Source: Reticulascus tulasneorum
Lineage: Eukaryota > Ascomycota > Sordariomycetes > Glomerellales > Reticulascaceae
Direction: 5' to 3'
DNA length: 64,000 bases
Assembly: GCA_001557505.1 (NCBI GenBank)
Contig: LSAX01000011.1
Coordinates: forward strand, 1,364,001-1,428,000
Shown: positions 1-11,600 of the stretch, piece by piece
Layout: each line of letters starts with the position of its first letter
How positions within the stretch are numbered: position 1 is the first letter of the stretch
Program-made: the position numbers and the translations under genes
Notes under the pieces: generated by a model
What the model was told of the DNA's origin: nothing
Seen by the model: only the letters and a program-made list of their open reading frames with translations
Databases searched by the model: none

Positions 1-918
1 CCTGGCCAGAGACGGACACAGCCCTGTGCTATTCGCATAGCCTGTCCTGTCTATTCCGTGGGCAGTCTTCGGGGATGTTTCCAGGGTGAAAGGGGAGGAG
101 GAAGGGGGGGGGGGGAGGGATTGTTGGCGTGTTTTTGATTGCCTACGAAGAGTAGATACTTGCCAATACCTTAGTTTAGCAATACCATGTCCCTCGCACC
201 ATGATCCTAGGTACCTCCGTTCGCAGGTGCAGATGACAGAGACTCAGAGCGAGTGCTGTACTGTACACACACAATACGAGGTTGCATGTGTCGGCGGCGC
301 AGAGGCATCGTCAGACAGTCCAGCCCCCAAAAACCTGGCTGAGTATTCCGTTAAAGTACTCCAGTACCACCATAATCTTTAGGGGAGACCCACAGGTACG
401 TACCTCCCCCTGCACGCTGTAGGAGCCACGCCCCCACCCCTGGACGCCGAAATCACACCCCCCTTACCCCGGTCTCTACAGTGTCCCAAGTCCAGAGGAA
501 TACATGACTGCATCTCCCCATCTCCCATTATATCTTAACAGGCATGGCCGCCACCCAACCATCACTATCTGGAACTGCATCTGTCTGCTTTCTTTGGGAC
601 AAGAAACAAACAAACAAGACTAAGAAAAGATCTTAATCTTCAAGGGCCATTCGCTTTTTTTGCCACCACCCCATAGACAAGTCTCGTTTCTTTAAGGCTA
701 TATGCCCGTTTCTTTTCTCGTCTATGACTGCTGCCAACCGTCCTCGTCTCTGTCCCTCACCCCAACGGGCCCCATCCAGCATTCGGAGGAGATATCCAGT
801 GTAACACCTGAGAACATCCCCAACGAATACCTCGGAAATAACCAACCGGACGGAAATCTGGTGTTGTTGCCTCCAGGCATAACATAACCCCGAGCGATAG
901 CCCGCAACCGTCTTCACC
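1..918. promoter_or_regulatory. Upstream region of the Zn2Cys6 regulator gene
   Basis: No gene is recognisable here. The stretch contains a G homopolymer near 106-116 and CT-rich DNA close to the start codon at 919. It probably holds the promoter and 5' leader of the downstream transcription-factor gene, by position only; I see no distinct operator or TATA element that I would defend. Confidence 0.4.
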
Positions 919-3570
919 ATGTCTCTCACCAGCCGGCATCCCCTCCGTAAGAGCTGCAGTTTCTGCAGAGCTCGGAAGATCAAGTGCTCCAACGAGACAA
1001 TATGCGAAGCCTGCAGGAAGCAAAACGTCGACTGCGTCTATGACTGGGACTCTCGGCCACCCAAGGGACGAACCGTCAGCACGGACAGCATGAGAGGCAG
1101 CGATGCTGGCCTCCGACATGGCGACTTCGGTTCCATCACCCCACAGAGACAACGGTCTTCCACCGGCGGGTCACCAAAGTCCAGCCCCACCATATTAGAG
1201 GAGCCCATGAGCATGGACGGCCAAGTTGCCGGCGGCGAGACCGTCGCTACCGCCTTGATCGACATGTGGAACGAGAACTTCTCAGATAATCTTCCACCGA
1301 CCCAGAAGCTGAACCCGTGGCAGGAGAGGATATCGGCCTACCACCGGACACTGACAGCAAACATGCAGGACCGTTCGGAATCCGTCACCTCCAAGTTCAC
1401 CTCCAAGAACGTGAAGTACACGGGGATATCGACCCTGCTGTCCCACGACCTGGTCGGCTTGGTTTGTGATAAGTTTGGAAGCTTGTCGACCACCTTCATG
1501 GAATCTGGCGGCGGCCGACTCTTCTTGACCGGACTGATCAACGATCACACACAGTCCATGTTTGATAGCACACCTCCGGGACCCAGCCCACTGACAGAAT
1601 ATGGAAACAGACAGATCACACAGATGGTGGATGTCTGGTTCAGTGTCCACCCCCTCTGCTTCCTCGTATCGAAGACTCTCCTGCTGCGAGAGCTTCGAGA
1701 CGGAACGCACGATGAGATCCTGCTCGCCGTCATCCTCGCCGATGCATCCTTCTCTATCGGGGATGATGTAGCCATGGCTCGCGGCCAAGTCCTCATCAGA
1801 TGGGCAGCGGCTCAGCTTCGAAACCGAGTCATGACCTCGCCGAGATCCGCCCAAGGCGGGATGCCTGGGGCCGGAATGTCACTCCCCGGGATCTCCACGG
1901 CACAGGTGCTGATGCTTCTGGGATGGAATGCACTCTGCCAAGGGCAGATGCGAAGGGCTACTTGCTACGTCGGACTATCGGGGAGGATGTCGGGGGAGAT
2001 CAAGGACCAGATATCATCGAGCCCGGCGCCAATGACAACGAGTCGGATCAACGGCATTGACGTCTTCGAAGTCGAGAAGGAAGTGATTGCATATCTATAC
2101 TGGACAACATACACCATGACACTTTTTGTCTTCATGCAAATGGGCAACCATTTCTCGCAGCTCTTGCCGACGAGCTTGACTTCCATCTTCCTGCCTGTGG
2201 ACGAGACCACGTCTGTTCTCATCCGCCTGGATGAGGTTTCGGACAACTTCTCGACACTGCAGAAGCAGAAGGCCATGATTAAGGAGATGTGGCCACTAGC
2301 ACACATCGCCTCGATAACTGCCTACATCTACAACCTCTACCCCCAGGAGCCGGAAACGACCGAAGTCAATACCAACTTCTGGCAAGAAGCCCCATTACTG
2401 GCCCTCCAACGCATCCAACAAGGGACCTCCCCGCAGGACATGGCTTGCGTGTGCAGGGAAGTCTACAGGGTGCTGATGGAGAGTATCCACCTGCTCAACC
2501 GACAAGTCGCCCACGCCCCATCGCGGTCTCTGGTCCTCGCAGTCTATCACACCATCGCCATCCACCTGCTGTTCCCCGCCACACTGCCGGGGTCACTCCC
2601 ATCTCTGGAGCCAATAACACCAGAGATTATTGAGAGATACATCGCCTCCGCACAGGAACTGGTCAATCTATACCACCAAGTAACCGAGAGCAACGACGAA
2701 CCCATGGGCATGATGCCGCAGTCCCGCAACTGCTTCCCGGATGTCTTTTGCCTGGCACTCGACACATGTGCACGAGCCATGTCATACATTTTGGGGCAGA
2801 AGAAAGCAGGTTGTCTCATGATCGAGATGCCAGTGCTGCAGCTCTACGACACCAGGCTGGAAGCCCTCGCCAGCCGACTCCACATCATCGCGCAGTCGGA
2901 TTACCTCAACATTGGAGGCTCAAGCACACTACGCACGGTCAAAAAGCACCTGAAGGCCGTAATGCGCTCTTTCGGGAACCACAACGGCCACAACCACTCC
3001 CACAGCCAAGCGTCTACAGGGTCGTCTCCCGAAAATTCACGGCGTAACAGTTCGCTTCCGCACACGCCGCCCATCGCCATCATCCCAGCACACGACAGCG
3101 ACCGTCTCAGCACGGCAACCACCACCGTCGACCATTCCGCCTCGTCGTTTGTCAGCCCCATGGATACCACCATGCTGCCGTCGTCTGATTGTGGCGGCCC
3201 AGCCGACACTATCACGACATCAGAGGTCCCAACTCCATTCAACCACTTCAGCCCGGACCACGACGGAGGCAACCCGGGTAAACCCGACTGGCGAGCGGCC
3301 GACGATTTATTCCACCATGTCATGGACCACTCGGCACTTGGTACCCCGACTGCACCTCCGGAGCACCTGAACCTGGCCGATCTGGTCGATATCCAGAGTG
3401 GCTGGTTCCCTGGGAACCAGATGCTCATGGACTTCGACATGAACGCGGCACACCTTACCGACCAATGGCAGTGGCCGCCTGCCGAAATGGGCCATGATGC
3501 CGCCGCCGCAGCAGCTGCTGCCGGTGGAGACATGGACACTATGTTTTACTTCCGATCGGACCGGAAGTAA
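919..3570 (+). CDS. Zn(II)2Cys6 fungal transcription factor
   Basis: An 883-residue protein from one uninterrupted exon. Residues 13-39 carry a binuclear zinc cluster with spacing C-x2-C-x6-C-x5-C-x2-C-x6-C (Cys13, 16, 23, 29, 32, 39) and a basic RARKIK segment, which is the DNA-binding domain of fungal Gal4-type regulators. The middle part (about residues 210-640) is hydrophobic and helical and resembles the fungal-specific transcription factor domain. The C-terminus is Ser/Thr/His-rich and ends with an Ala run (about residues 858-868) and acidic residues, a plausible activation region. It is expected to be nuclear. I do not recognise the specific orthologue or its target pathway. It lies 16 kb from the megasynthase with another gene between, so position alone does not make it that gene's regulator. 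Confidence 0.9.
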   Translation: MSLTSRHPLRKSCSFCRARKIKCSNETICEACRKQNVDCVYDWDSRPPKGRTVSTDSMRGSDAGLRHGDFGSITPQRQRSSTGGSPKSSPTILEEPMSMDGQVAGGETVATALIDMWNENFSDNLPPTQKLNPWQERISAYHRTLTANMQDRSESVTSKFTSKNVKYTGISTLLSHDLVGLVCDKFGSLSTTFMESGGGRLFLTGLINDHTQSMFDSTPPGPSPLTEYGNRQITQMVDVWFSVHPLCFLVSKTLLLRELRDGTHDEILLAVILADASFSIGDDVAMARGQVLIRWAAAQLRNRVMTSPRSAQGGMPGAGMSLPGISTAQVLMLLGWNALCQGQMRRATCYVGLSGRMSGEIKDQISSSPAPMTTSRINGIDVFEVEKEVIAYLYWTTYTMTLFVFMQMGNHFSQLLPTSLTSIFLPVDETTSVLIRLDEVSDNFSTLQKQKAMIKEMWPLAHIASITAYIYNLYPQEPETTEVNTNFWQEAPLLALQRIQQGTSPQDMACVCREVYRVLMESIHLLNRQVAHAPSRSLVLAVYHTIAIHLLFPATLPGSLPSLEPITPEIIERYIASAQELVNLYHQVTESNDEPMGMMPQSRNCFPDVFCLALDTCARAMSYILGQKKAGCLMIEMPVLQLYDTRLEALASRLHIIAQSDYLNIGGSSTLRTVKKHLKAVMRSFGNHNGHNHSHSQASTGSSPENSRRNSSLPHTPPIAIIPAHDSDRLSTATTTVDHSASSFVSPMDTTMLPSSDCGGPADTITTSEVPTPFNHFSPDHDGGNPGKPDWRAADDLFHHVMDHSALGTPTAPPEHLNLADLVDIQSGWFPGNQMLMDFDMNAAHLTDQWQWPPAEMGHDAAAAAAAAGGDMDTMFYFRSDRK

Positions 3571-4303
3571 GCGATTTATTTGCCCTTTTAGACCACACTC
3601 AATATTCTCGGAGATAATTTTTGTGGATGTTTATTTTACCGATATGGAGCTCACTGCCACGACAGCTGAGCCGGCTTGATACTATTCTGGGTACATACGT
3701 TCCGTCAGGACAAGAAAGAGAGGATGGGAGCAGTACCCGGGATTTTTCTTTCTCAAACAAAGACCACTGTTTATGTTACATTTTCCCTTGTCATGGATCG
3801 GGATTCTCATGCCCGCTTACATCTTTTTTATTGTTTTCCTTATACACGTCTGCACGCACGATACACACACACACAAACGCGCACGCGCATACATCATACA
3901 TCATACATACTGCTCAACACTTTATTGACGACATGGGAGAACCGGGTTAGGCTACGGCCTGCCTTGATGAACCTGGGTGGCATTTCCTTTTGATTGGGGC
4001 GTCCTGGTTGGCTTTGGGAGTTTTCCGAGATTTGCACAGAGATTGCGGGCTGAGCGGGGAGGGGGGAGGAGGAACGGAAGATGCAGTGGCCAGCCCAGAC
4101 AAAGCACGACAAAGACCAGATGAGACATGGGCGGGAGAGTGTCGACGCAACGGAAATCATACAGACGCGAGACGACATTGCCATGCAACACTGGGACGTG
4201 CAGCGGTCCATCGAACCCTATTTCCTTTACCCTGGTAATATCTCACGACTAGGCACGGGTCTTTGGTGGGCTGTCATGGAAAGAGGGGGGAGAAGACGGA
4301 CGG

Positions 4304-4327
4304 GGGTGGTGGTGGTGGTGGTGGTGG
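4304..4327. repeat. GGT trinucleotide microsatellite
   Basis: About eight uninterrupted GGT/GTG units in the gene-poor stretch, preceded by a G-rich run. Seen directly in the sequence. Confidence 0.95.
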
Positions 4328-4703
4328 GAGAGACAGAGGCAGAGAGAAGGCGGCAAAGAAAGACGGAAGACGCAATAGCTTCTCATATTGCATGCATATC
4401 TGCACTGTTTTTTTAACACACACTGGGGATGTCTGGGCAAACTTTCCACAAGGTTGAATTTCCAGGGTCCTCGATATTATTTTGTACGAAGTACGCCGTT
4501 TTTAACAAGATTCAATTCACACTGTGGTATCTTTTTACCTACCTTACCTTATTCCAGGGGGCAGCAGTCGACCCTACTCTCGATTGAGGTACACGTCCCA
4601 TCCTACCCGTCCCATGTACCTGTGTACGCTGCACTGCGCTGGAACAGCAGCTGGAATTGCACTGGACCACCACTACGAGCACCTACCTACCCGTAGCACA
4701 TTG

Positions 4704-4730
4704 CACCACACCACACCACACCACACCACA
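4704..4730. repeat. CCACA pentanucleotide repeat
   Basis: Five consecutive CCACA units. Directly downstream (about 4796-4850) lies a degenerate CCCATAT/CCCCAT-type repeat. Confidence 0.9.
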
Positions 4731-5249
4731 TCCACGGAGGGCGAACTTTGGTCTTTGGTAAGGTAATTACCTTGGCGAAAGTGAGGGCTCCACCACCCAC
4801 CCATATCCCATAACCCATATCCCATATCATATCCCCATCCCCATCCCCGGTCAGTGGGTCGGCCCACCCGCGCCTGTCCAACTCTGGGCTCATATTATCG
4901 CTTGGCCAGCCTCTGGCGGGCGGCGCGTGGTGGGCTGTGGCAGGGGGGGTACTTTTGGGGTGGGGAAGAAGGGGAGAGGGGAGAGCGAGGAGGAGGGGGC
5001 ATTGGGACTCTGCCATTTTTCTTGATTTCTTTTTTATTTTATTTTATTTGATGTTGGAGTGGAGTGGATTGGATTGGATTGGACGGGACCGGTCTCTAGA
5101 GCTCACTGCCCGCGCTATTCTGTAACGTTTATTTTTGACCGTTCAAACTAGTAATGTGTTTTTATTTAGAAAGAAAAAAAAAAGGGTTTAGGGGAAAAAG
5201 AAAGGTATTTGTCTTTGTATTTTGCTTTTCTTTTCAGGGCTCTCTGCCC

Positions 5250-5323
5250 GGCTGTCTCTGGCTGTCTCTGGCTGTCTGACTGTCTGACTGTCTGACTGTC
5301 TCCGTCTGTCTGGCTGTCTGTCT
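5250..5323. repeat. GCTGTCT/GACTGTCT tandem repeat
   Basis: A run of eight-base units of the type GGCTGTCT and GACTGTCT with small variations. It follows an AT-rich pentanucleotide stretch (TTTTA units near 5027-5049, then GGATT units near 5065-5080). Confidence 0.85.
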
Positions 5324-6179
5324 ACCTTTCTGCCTTTCACAATCCTTTATTGTCTTGCATCATGCGTGTAACGTGGACCACCTCTTTGGGTGTCTGTCTC
5401 CCCCTCTATCCCTTTTGCCTTATTTGCTTTTACTACGTACGTACTATACATTACTAAAGCTTTACCTTGCCTCACCTTGACCTACATACCCCATCTATCT
5501 TCTCCTCTCCGTGCTACCTCACCCTCTTCAAGCCAGCCCTCCATGCCAAAAAAGGGCTTACAGTCCCCCCTTGTTTCTGTACTTTCGTTGCCCTTCCCCC
5601 CCTGTGGCATGCAGCGATTCAGCATAGGGAAGGGGAGGGAGGAGGAGTGGCAAAAAAGGGTCCTCCTGATGCTGCCAATGGGAGATTGAGATGCCGTGCA
5701 CGCAGCAGCATACACGGCAAGCTATGGGAACATGGGATCTGCCATCCTGCGCCTGCGAATGCTTGTTAGTTCTAGCTTAGGCGGTTCTACGCGGGCCATT
5801 CAACGAAGAGGTTGCCAAAAGGACTAAAAGCGATGCCGCTTCCTGTAGATCTCTGCACGATTTAACTTTGTTTGTTCAGATAGCTTGCAAAAAGTCCGGG
5901 TTTTGTGGTTAGTTTTCGTAACTAGTTTTTGCTTGTGAGGTCATCACTGAGAGAAACCCCGAGGCATACATATCCTCTCTTCTTCGCCTCGGCCCATCAA
6001 TGCATCTGCAAGGAGTAAAAGCAAGATAACTGGATTTGCTTTCCGTATCCAGCAAACGAAACGTCGTTGTGTCGAACACATCCTATGACGATCTCCTGCA
6101 TCCACGCGACGCCCAAAGGAGATCCGTGTGCCAGCCCACAGACCTCGAGCTCGGGGACTTGGAGGATGGACCTTTTTTT

Positions 6180-6233
6180 GGTTTGGCGAGACTCGAATCC
6201 CGCATCTCTGGATACACCGTGCTGATCAACCAC
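6180..6233 (-). pseudogene. tRNA-like relic (weak)
   Basis: Read on the minus strand, there is a D-loop-like GTGGTTGATCA and, 36 bases after its start, a B-box-like TTCGAGTC flanked by GCGGG and CTCGC that can pair with an eight-base loop. A normal T-loop has seven bases. The acceptor arm has no 5' partner and there is no downstream T-run. It therefore looks like a decayed tRNA or chance similarity rather than a working gene. Confidence 0.2.
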
Positions 6234-8583
6234 TTTTTCCTGGGACGAGTGGGGGCATGTCTGGGAACTTGGGAAATGTGATGGACAAGACTGGCTGGGA
6301 GACACCCACCCGGGTTGGCACGCAGCCCGGTGTGCTCGGACTGTTCGAATAGAGTGAAACTCGACTTCCTATGGGGGGTTGGAGTCGCCGTGTTACTAAT
6401 GCTACCTAACCTCCGTGAGGGGGAGCAGGTTTACGTGACGCAAGTCTGGGCAGGCATACTCAAAGGCCAACCCGTCCACGTTTCCTGGACGCATTGGATG
6501 GTATGGTAGCCATGGGCGATTCGGTAAAGTCCCGCCCAATGCCCGCGAGCCTCTGGCCAAATTGCGAAAGGCCTCAACAGGAACGAGTTCAACATTTCGA
6601 CCCTTTTGCCACTCCCCTCCCCTCCCCAGACGGACCAGAACGCGCTTTTTGACATCTGCAGCGTAACCTGCCGTACTCGACCAAGCTTCTCATGGCTTGC
6701 AACGCAATAAAACCTCCCCCACTCTGGATACTTACCTGCGCTGAGAGCGGAAGGGGTGAAGACTCTCGTGGCGTCTGCGGCCAGCCCGAACCAGCCAGAT
6801 GGTGGCTTTAGTTCCCTGACCTGCGAGATTCGCCTACACATCTTGTTGTGTGTGTTTTTCCTCCGATAGAGATAGAAGGAACTAAATGTTCCGACCCTGC
6901 GATGCCGACTGGCCACCCAGGCCCGCTCCCCCCCCCCCCCTCCCCCCATTAGTTCCTCGCCGCCTAACAAGGACTGGCTCCATCGTATCGTGGCCTGCCC
7001 GCACGGAGATGGGGGGTTCTTTCGTTAAACACAAAGCGATAAGTGAGATCGAATTTACCGGGGTGGGTTGTGGTGCAGTTGCGAGCCAGAAGCCACTCCC
7101 GGAAATCTCACATCTTACAGGGTCTCAACTCCCCTTCCCTTTCGGATTACCACGTATCGGTGCTACGTGGGTGCTACGTAGGATAGTCTGAGAGAGTGAA
7201 CGGGGCGCTGGGTCAGGAATACGGCGCGATGGAAGTTAAGCTTCGCAGCAAATGTCTAAAGGCGTACCTGACTATGACGGACTTAGCAATGATGAGCAAT
7301 CCGAGCCCCCCCAAAGGAAGAGATGGGCTAAGCTGACCGCGCTGGCGGCTCTTTGCTTGGCGATGCTTGAGCAAATAAGTTTTGAGCCATCCAATCTTTT
7401 GGATCCTGGTGGAAGAGAGGGGGAGGGAAGGACAGGCAAGCAACAGTTCAAGACGCACCCTTCGATAGGACCCACCAGGCCCGCTAGTGGCGCGCCCGTT
7501 GGCTGGTCGTGTAATCCTTCGAAGATCTTGGCGGCTCTTGGTCGCTCCATGTTTTAGCGGTTGATGAGATTGCGGCGCTTCCTTCCCAGGGCTGTGAGCC
7601 CCATCCACGGTCTCACGTACCGGTTACGTTGCTCCCAGATGTACGAGGTCGCTTCGTTGTTATGTAGTTTCCTAATTGACAGCCTGATGCACAGCAGACG
7701 ATACGACGGCCACAGTCTTGCCCCGTGCTCTGTCTCTCTTACTGTAATTGCTTTCTGTCTCTCTCCCCCCCCAGAGGCCTTCGGAGCGTGTAGACTAGCG
7801 TGGTCGTATGGATCGTACACGCCCCCCCTTCTCTTTCTCCCGTCCGCTTCCGCCATCCCCCCGCGAACGACGATCTCCACTCCATGATTCGCAAGATATT
7901 CTCCGGTAACGCTATTTCCGTTTCTCGTGCTCTACCAATCAGAGCCGCCCCCTGGCGGGAAAGGGAAACTCATAACACCCAATCACAGGACGGGGGTGTG
8001 CACTCTGTTCCGCAACGCCACCAAAGTACCTTAAACAGCACCACTCCACCCTTCAAATGATGTTCCTGTATCCCAATCCCAGGGGATTAATTAAGCGAAT
8101 CAACCCACACACACCCCCCCCATCATCGACCCCCCTGAGCCCTGAAGGGGGGGTGGCTTTTGGACCCTGGCAGCCTCGTCAAATCTTCGGGTCATTTCAT
8201 AGGGCAGCCGTGGGGACAGAGGCCAGGCCAGAGGGGGGAAAGTGAGCGAGCGAGGCTCCGCCTAAGCTCCTGGGATCCCCCCCCAAACAGTTAGCTGCGC
8301 TCATCAATTTCTGTGCTACGAATTACTTCCCGCCCCTCCGCGCAGCCCTGAGACGCCACACTCAATCGTGACCACGTCGATCTTTCTATTTTGACCACTC
8401 ATCACTAGCCCCGTCGTGTGGCAGCGCAGATTTGCGCATGTCGCTAAGGTCGCCTAAGGCCCGCGACTAAAAGGCTCGTTGCGGGAGCCGTGGCTGTTGA
8501 TCACTCGAGCATCCTCCCCCCCGGATAGGGTGGGGGGTGTTTGAATTGAAGGACACGATGATTCCTGATAAAACACCCCCCCC

Positions 8584-8640
8584 GGTTTGATTTGAACCCA
8601 CATGCGTGATACGCTTGTGGGCTCAACGGCCTTGCTGTGG
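8584..8640 (-). pseudogene. tRNA-like relic, class II-like (weak)
   Basis: On the minus strand, GTGGGTTCAAATC resembles the 5' half of a T-arm and loop, but the 3' stem (CAAAC instead of CCCAC) is broken. A short hairpin GCGT-ATC-ACGC just upstream could be a variable arm of a Ser- or Leu-type tRNA. No acceptor stem was found, so this is at best a decayed copy. Confidence 0.2.
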
Positions 8641-11600
8641 CTTGCAGGCCCCTCCCGTGCCGCATTGCGCGAAAAGAAAAGAGGGGCCAACATGTGGTGG
8701 GTGCCATCGCTGTGATTTGGCGCCGGGGCTCCGATGTGGTGCGAGAGATCGGCGCCGTACCTTGTTAGTCAGGCAGACCGGGGGGTGTGAGGGGGGATTC
8801 CTAGCTCGAAGCTTTTCAGGGTTAGGTTTGTATCTGCACGTGGGTCGATCATGAAGCCAACGGTTCCCGCAGATAAGACACAATCGTCGCCCATGAGAGA
8901 GGCATGAGGTGATGTCTGTAGCCCCAGGGTTCGGTGTCCGGGTAGCGTTCAAAGTCCCCGGGGATCTAGGACTTCGGAGGTGAGGAGGGGCGGTAGTGGA
9001 GCCGCGCTCAGGATGAGGCGGAGGGGGGTAAGAGTCTCCATTGATGGTTTGAACGCTGGGTGTTGTCTTAAAGATAAGCTCCATCTCGCGTTCTCTCGGT
9101 ACTTGTATGTGGTGGGAGATAAGGTTGGCCGATCAACTGTCAGCAGGCTGTTAGGGGGTCTATACGGACCCAGCAGATGGGGAGGAATCGCTTGTCTTTT
9201 GCTGTATCTAGGCAGTGGTATGCTCATGTTTTGGCAACTTTCTTTGCCGCCAACATGCATGCGTCAAATGAGAGATAAGGAATGAGCACGAGGAAGGATG
9301 GACATTCTGCACGCCCCAGGATCCCCTCTCTTCCCTCGACCGCCCCCCCTACAGGTAGCATTCGAGCACGGCAATAAACGGCGACCAGCGACTGGCTCGG
9401 ACCTAGGCCCTTTTCCCACAGCGTCGCATTTCTCCAGACTCCACGTTGCGAGTCGCCAGCTCAGAGGTCCATTCTGGAGAACGCCTTGCCAGTTCGCCTT
9501 TCCATCTGGTAATCTGCACGCTTATTTCCCTGTTGCGCTCTCTATTCGAATTGGCCCAAGCCACCCCGTCCAGACTCGGTGGCAAAACAGCAGCGGGAGA
9601 TCTCCCGAAGGGCAAGGCGAATAGAGGGCACCAATTTGAAAGAGCGACAAAACCGGCGGGGACGGTGCCGTTCGCGTCGTTTGCGGGTTTGCCCTTTTAC
9701 CCTTTACCAAGATCCAGATGGGTTGAAATGTGACGAAGGGTGGGTTGTAACGTTTCCACTCGCCCCGAAGCGTCCTGTGTCTCTCGTTCAATGGGCAATC
9801 TCCGTATGGAGGAACCCCCCTTCTCTCTCTCCCCCCCCCGCGCCGGGGTGGCAAGTTGTACAGCGGCGCCGCTCAACTGCCTGTTTGGCCTGAGGGATTT
9901 AGCCTCGTCACCACCTACCCGAGATCCGAGATTTCCGGCTTGTGCGTTTACGCCAGGTGGAGAGGGACCGACCGTGCCAGGCAAGCAATTCGCCAGCAGG
10001 GCAGAGCAAGCCCCGGGTTTAGGGAGGCACCTGAAGGAGCCGTATATCGTACTTTCACGTTGGATGCATGTACGTCAGGGCAGAGGGAGAGGGTGGGGAG
10101 GGGTGCATCCTTCTGGATTCCTTCTTCGCGAAGCACAACCGAAGAAACGAAGTTGAAACAAACACCCGCCCCAACGTGCTAGTCAATTATTGCCGCACTT
10201 TGTTCAAACCCGCGATAGGGCTGGGACTCGTGGTGTGACACAGCAGCAGCACTGTTAGTGCCCACCTGGTAGAAGACACAGTGCCGTGGGATTCGGCACG
10301 GTGTAAGGAATCTACACCCATGGGGTACGAATCGCCCAAAGAAGATGTGCTGCCAAACGAGTCACCTGCGCGCGGTCTAGACGCGAGGACCTCAAGGTTC
10401 CAGTTCATCATAGCGCCCATGGAATGAATGGATCTGTAGTTACCCAAGGTAGGGGGACGGGACCCCGCGGAGGCAATGGAAGGCCACTCCAGACCAAGGT
10501 AATTAGGGATTGACGACTGCACCTCAAGGTGCAGTGCAAGTGCATTGGCACCGTTCTGCAGTGACGGAAACCCTGTCAGCCTCGAAGGCCGCCTCGAGCC
10601 AGTGCTTGGTCGTGGGAGAAACACCCCCCCTCGATGCCCTCATCCACTTCCAATCCCACTGATCGTGCATCAGGCTACCTGGACTCTCCAGACCTGTTCT
10701 ACGACAGCCTAACGTGACCCTACTATGTAGATGGAGCCCATTTCTCTTGGCCTCCTGTGCACTCAAGGGTAAACTGTGGAGGTGCTCAGTGCTCAATGAT
10801 ACCCTTACCATGATTTACACAGGGATTCTTTGCCACCCCGGCCCAGCGACCAGAGCAAGCCCAGGCCTCCTAAATCTCGAACACAAATTCGACCTGCAAA
10901 ACGGGCGTGCAGTCGTCAACGCCGCGCCCAATACCAGGAGGTCCGAAAAACGTGGTGAGCTGTTCGAGAGGGCGAACTTCCTGTGCACCACTCGCCCATC
11001 CCGTGGCCTGCCCAATCTGCGACCTCGATAACCTGGCGAGGTAGCATCCAACGCTGTCCCCTCCCCTTCCGTGGCTTACTCCTCCCCAAGCGCTGACCCC
11101 CTGCGCCCGCGAACTCTTCCAGATTGTTGAAATGAAAGGGTTCGAGAGAACGAGCCAGACTTCGCCAAGGCTTGCTGTGCCTGTCTCGCCATGGCCGCGC
11201 GAGGGGAAGAGGGGGAGATTATGGTTTCGTGCGTCCTGCTTGTTTCGCTCTTTTCGACGCGGCGAGGCACCTGTGTGCGACGATGCACGATGCGAGAACG
11301 CATTGCGAACCATAATAGGGGGTTTTTGGGGGAGGAGGGAGGGGGGAAAGGACGGATGGGCCGGACCATTATCAGGTGTAAGCCGCCGGCCCAGCTTGGC
11401 CAGCATCATCACAGCATCATCACCAGCGCGGCCAAGACGACTCCCATAGCGCGCTGGCCACGGGAGATGCCCCAAGTGGTAGGAAATAAAGATTCTTACT
11501 GTGTCCCGTCAGAAGGCGCGCCGGCCATGGTCCCCCGTGCATCTGCCGTGTCACAATCTCGGAACTAAGTGCTTACCCCTACTCATCCCAACTACCAGTC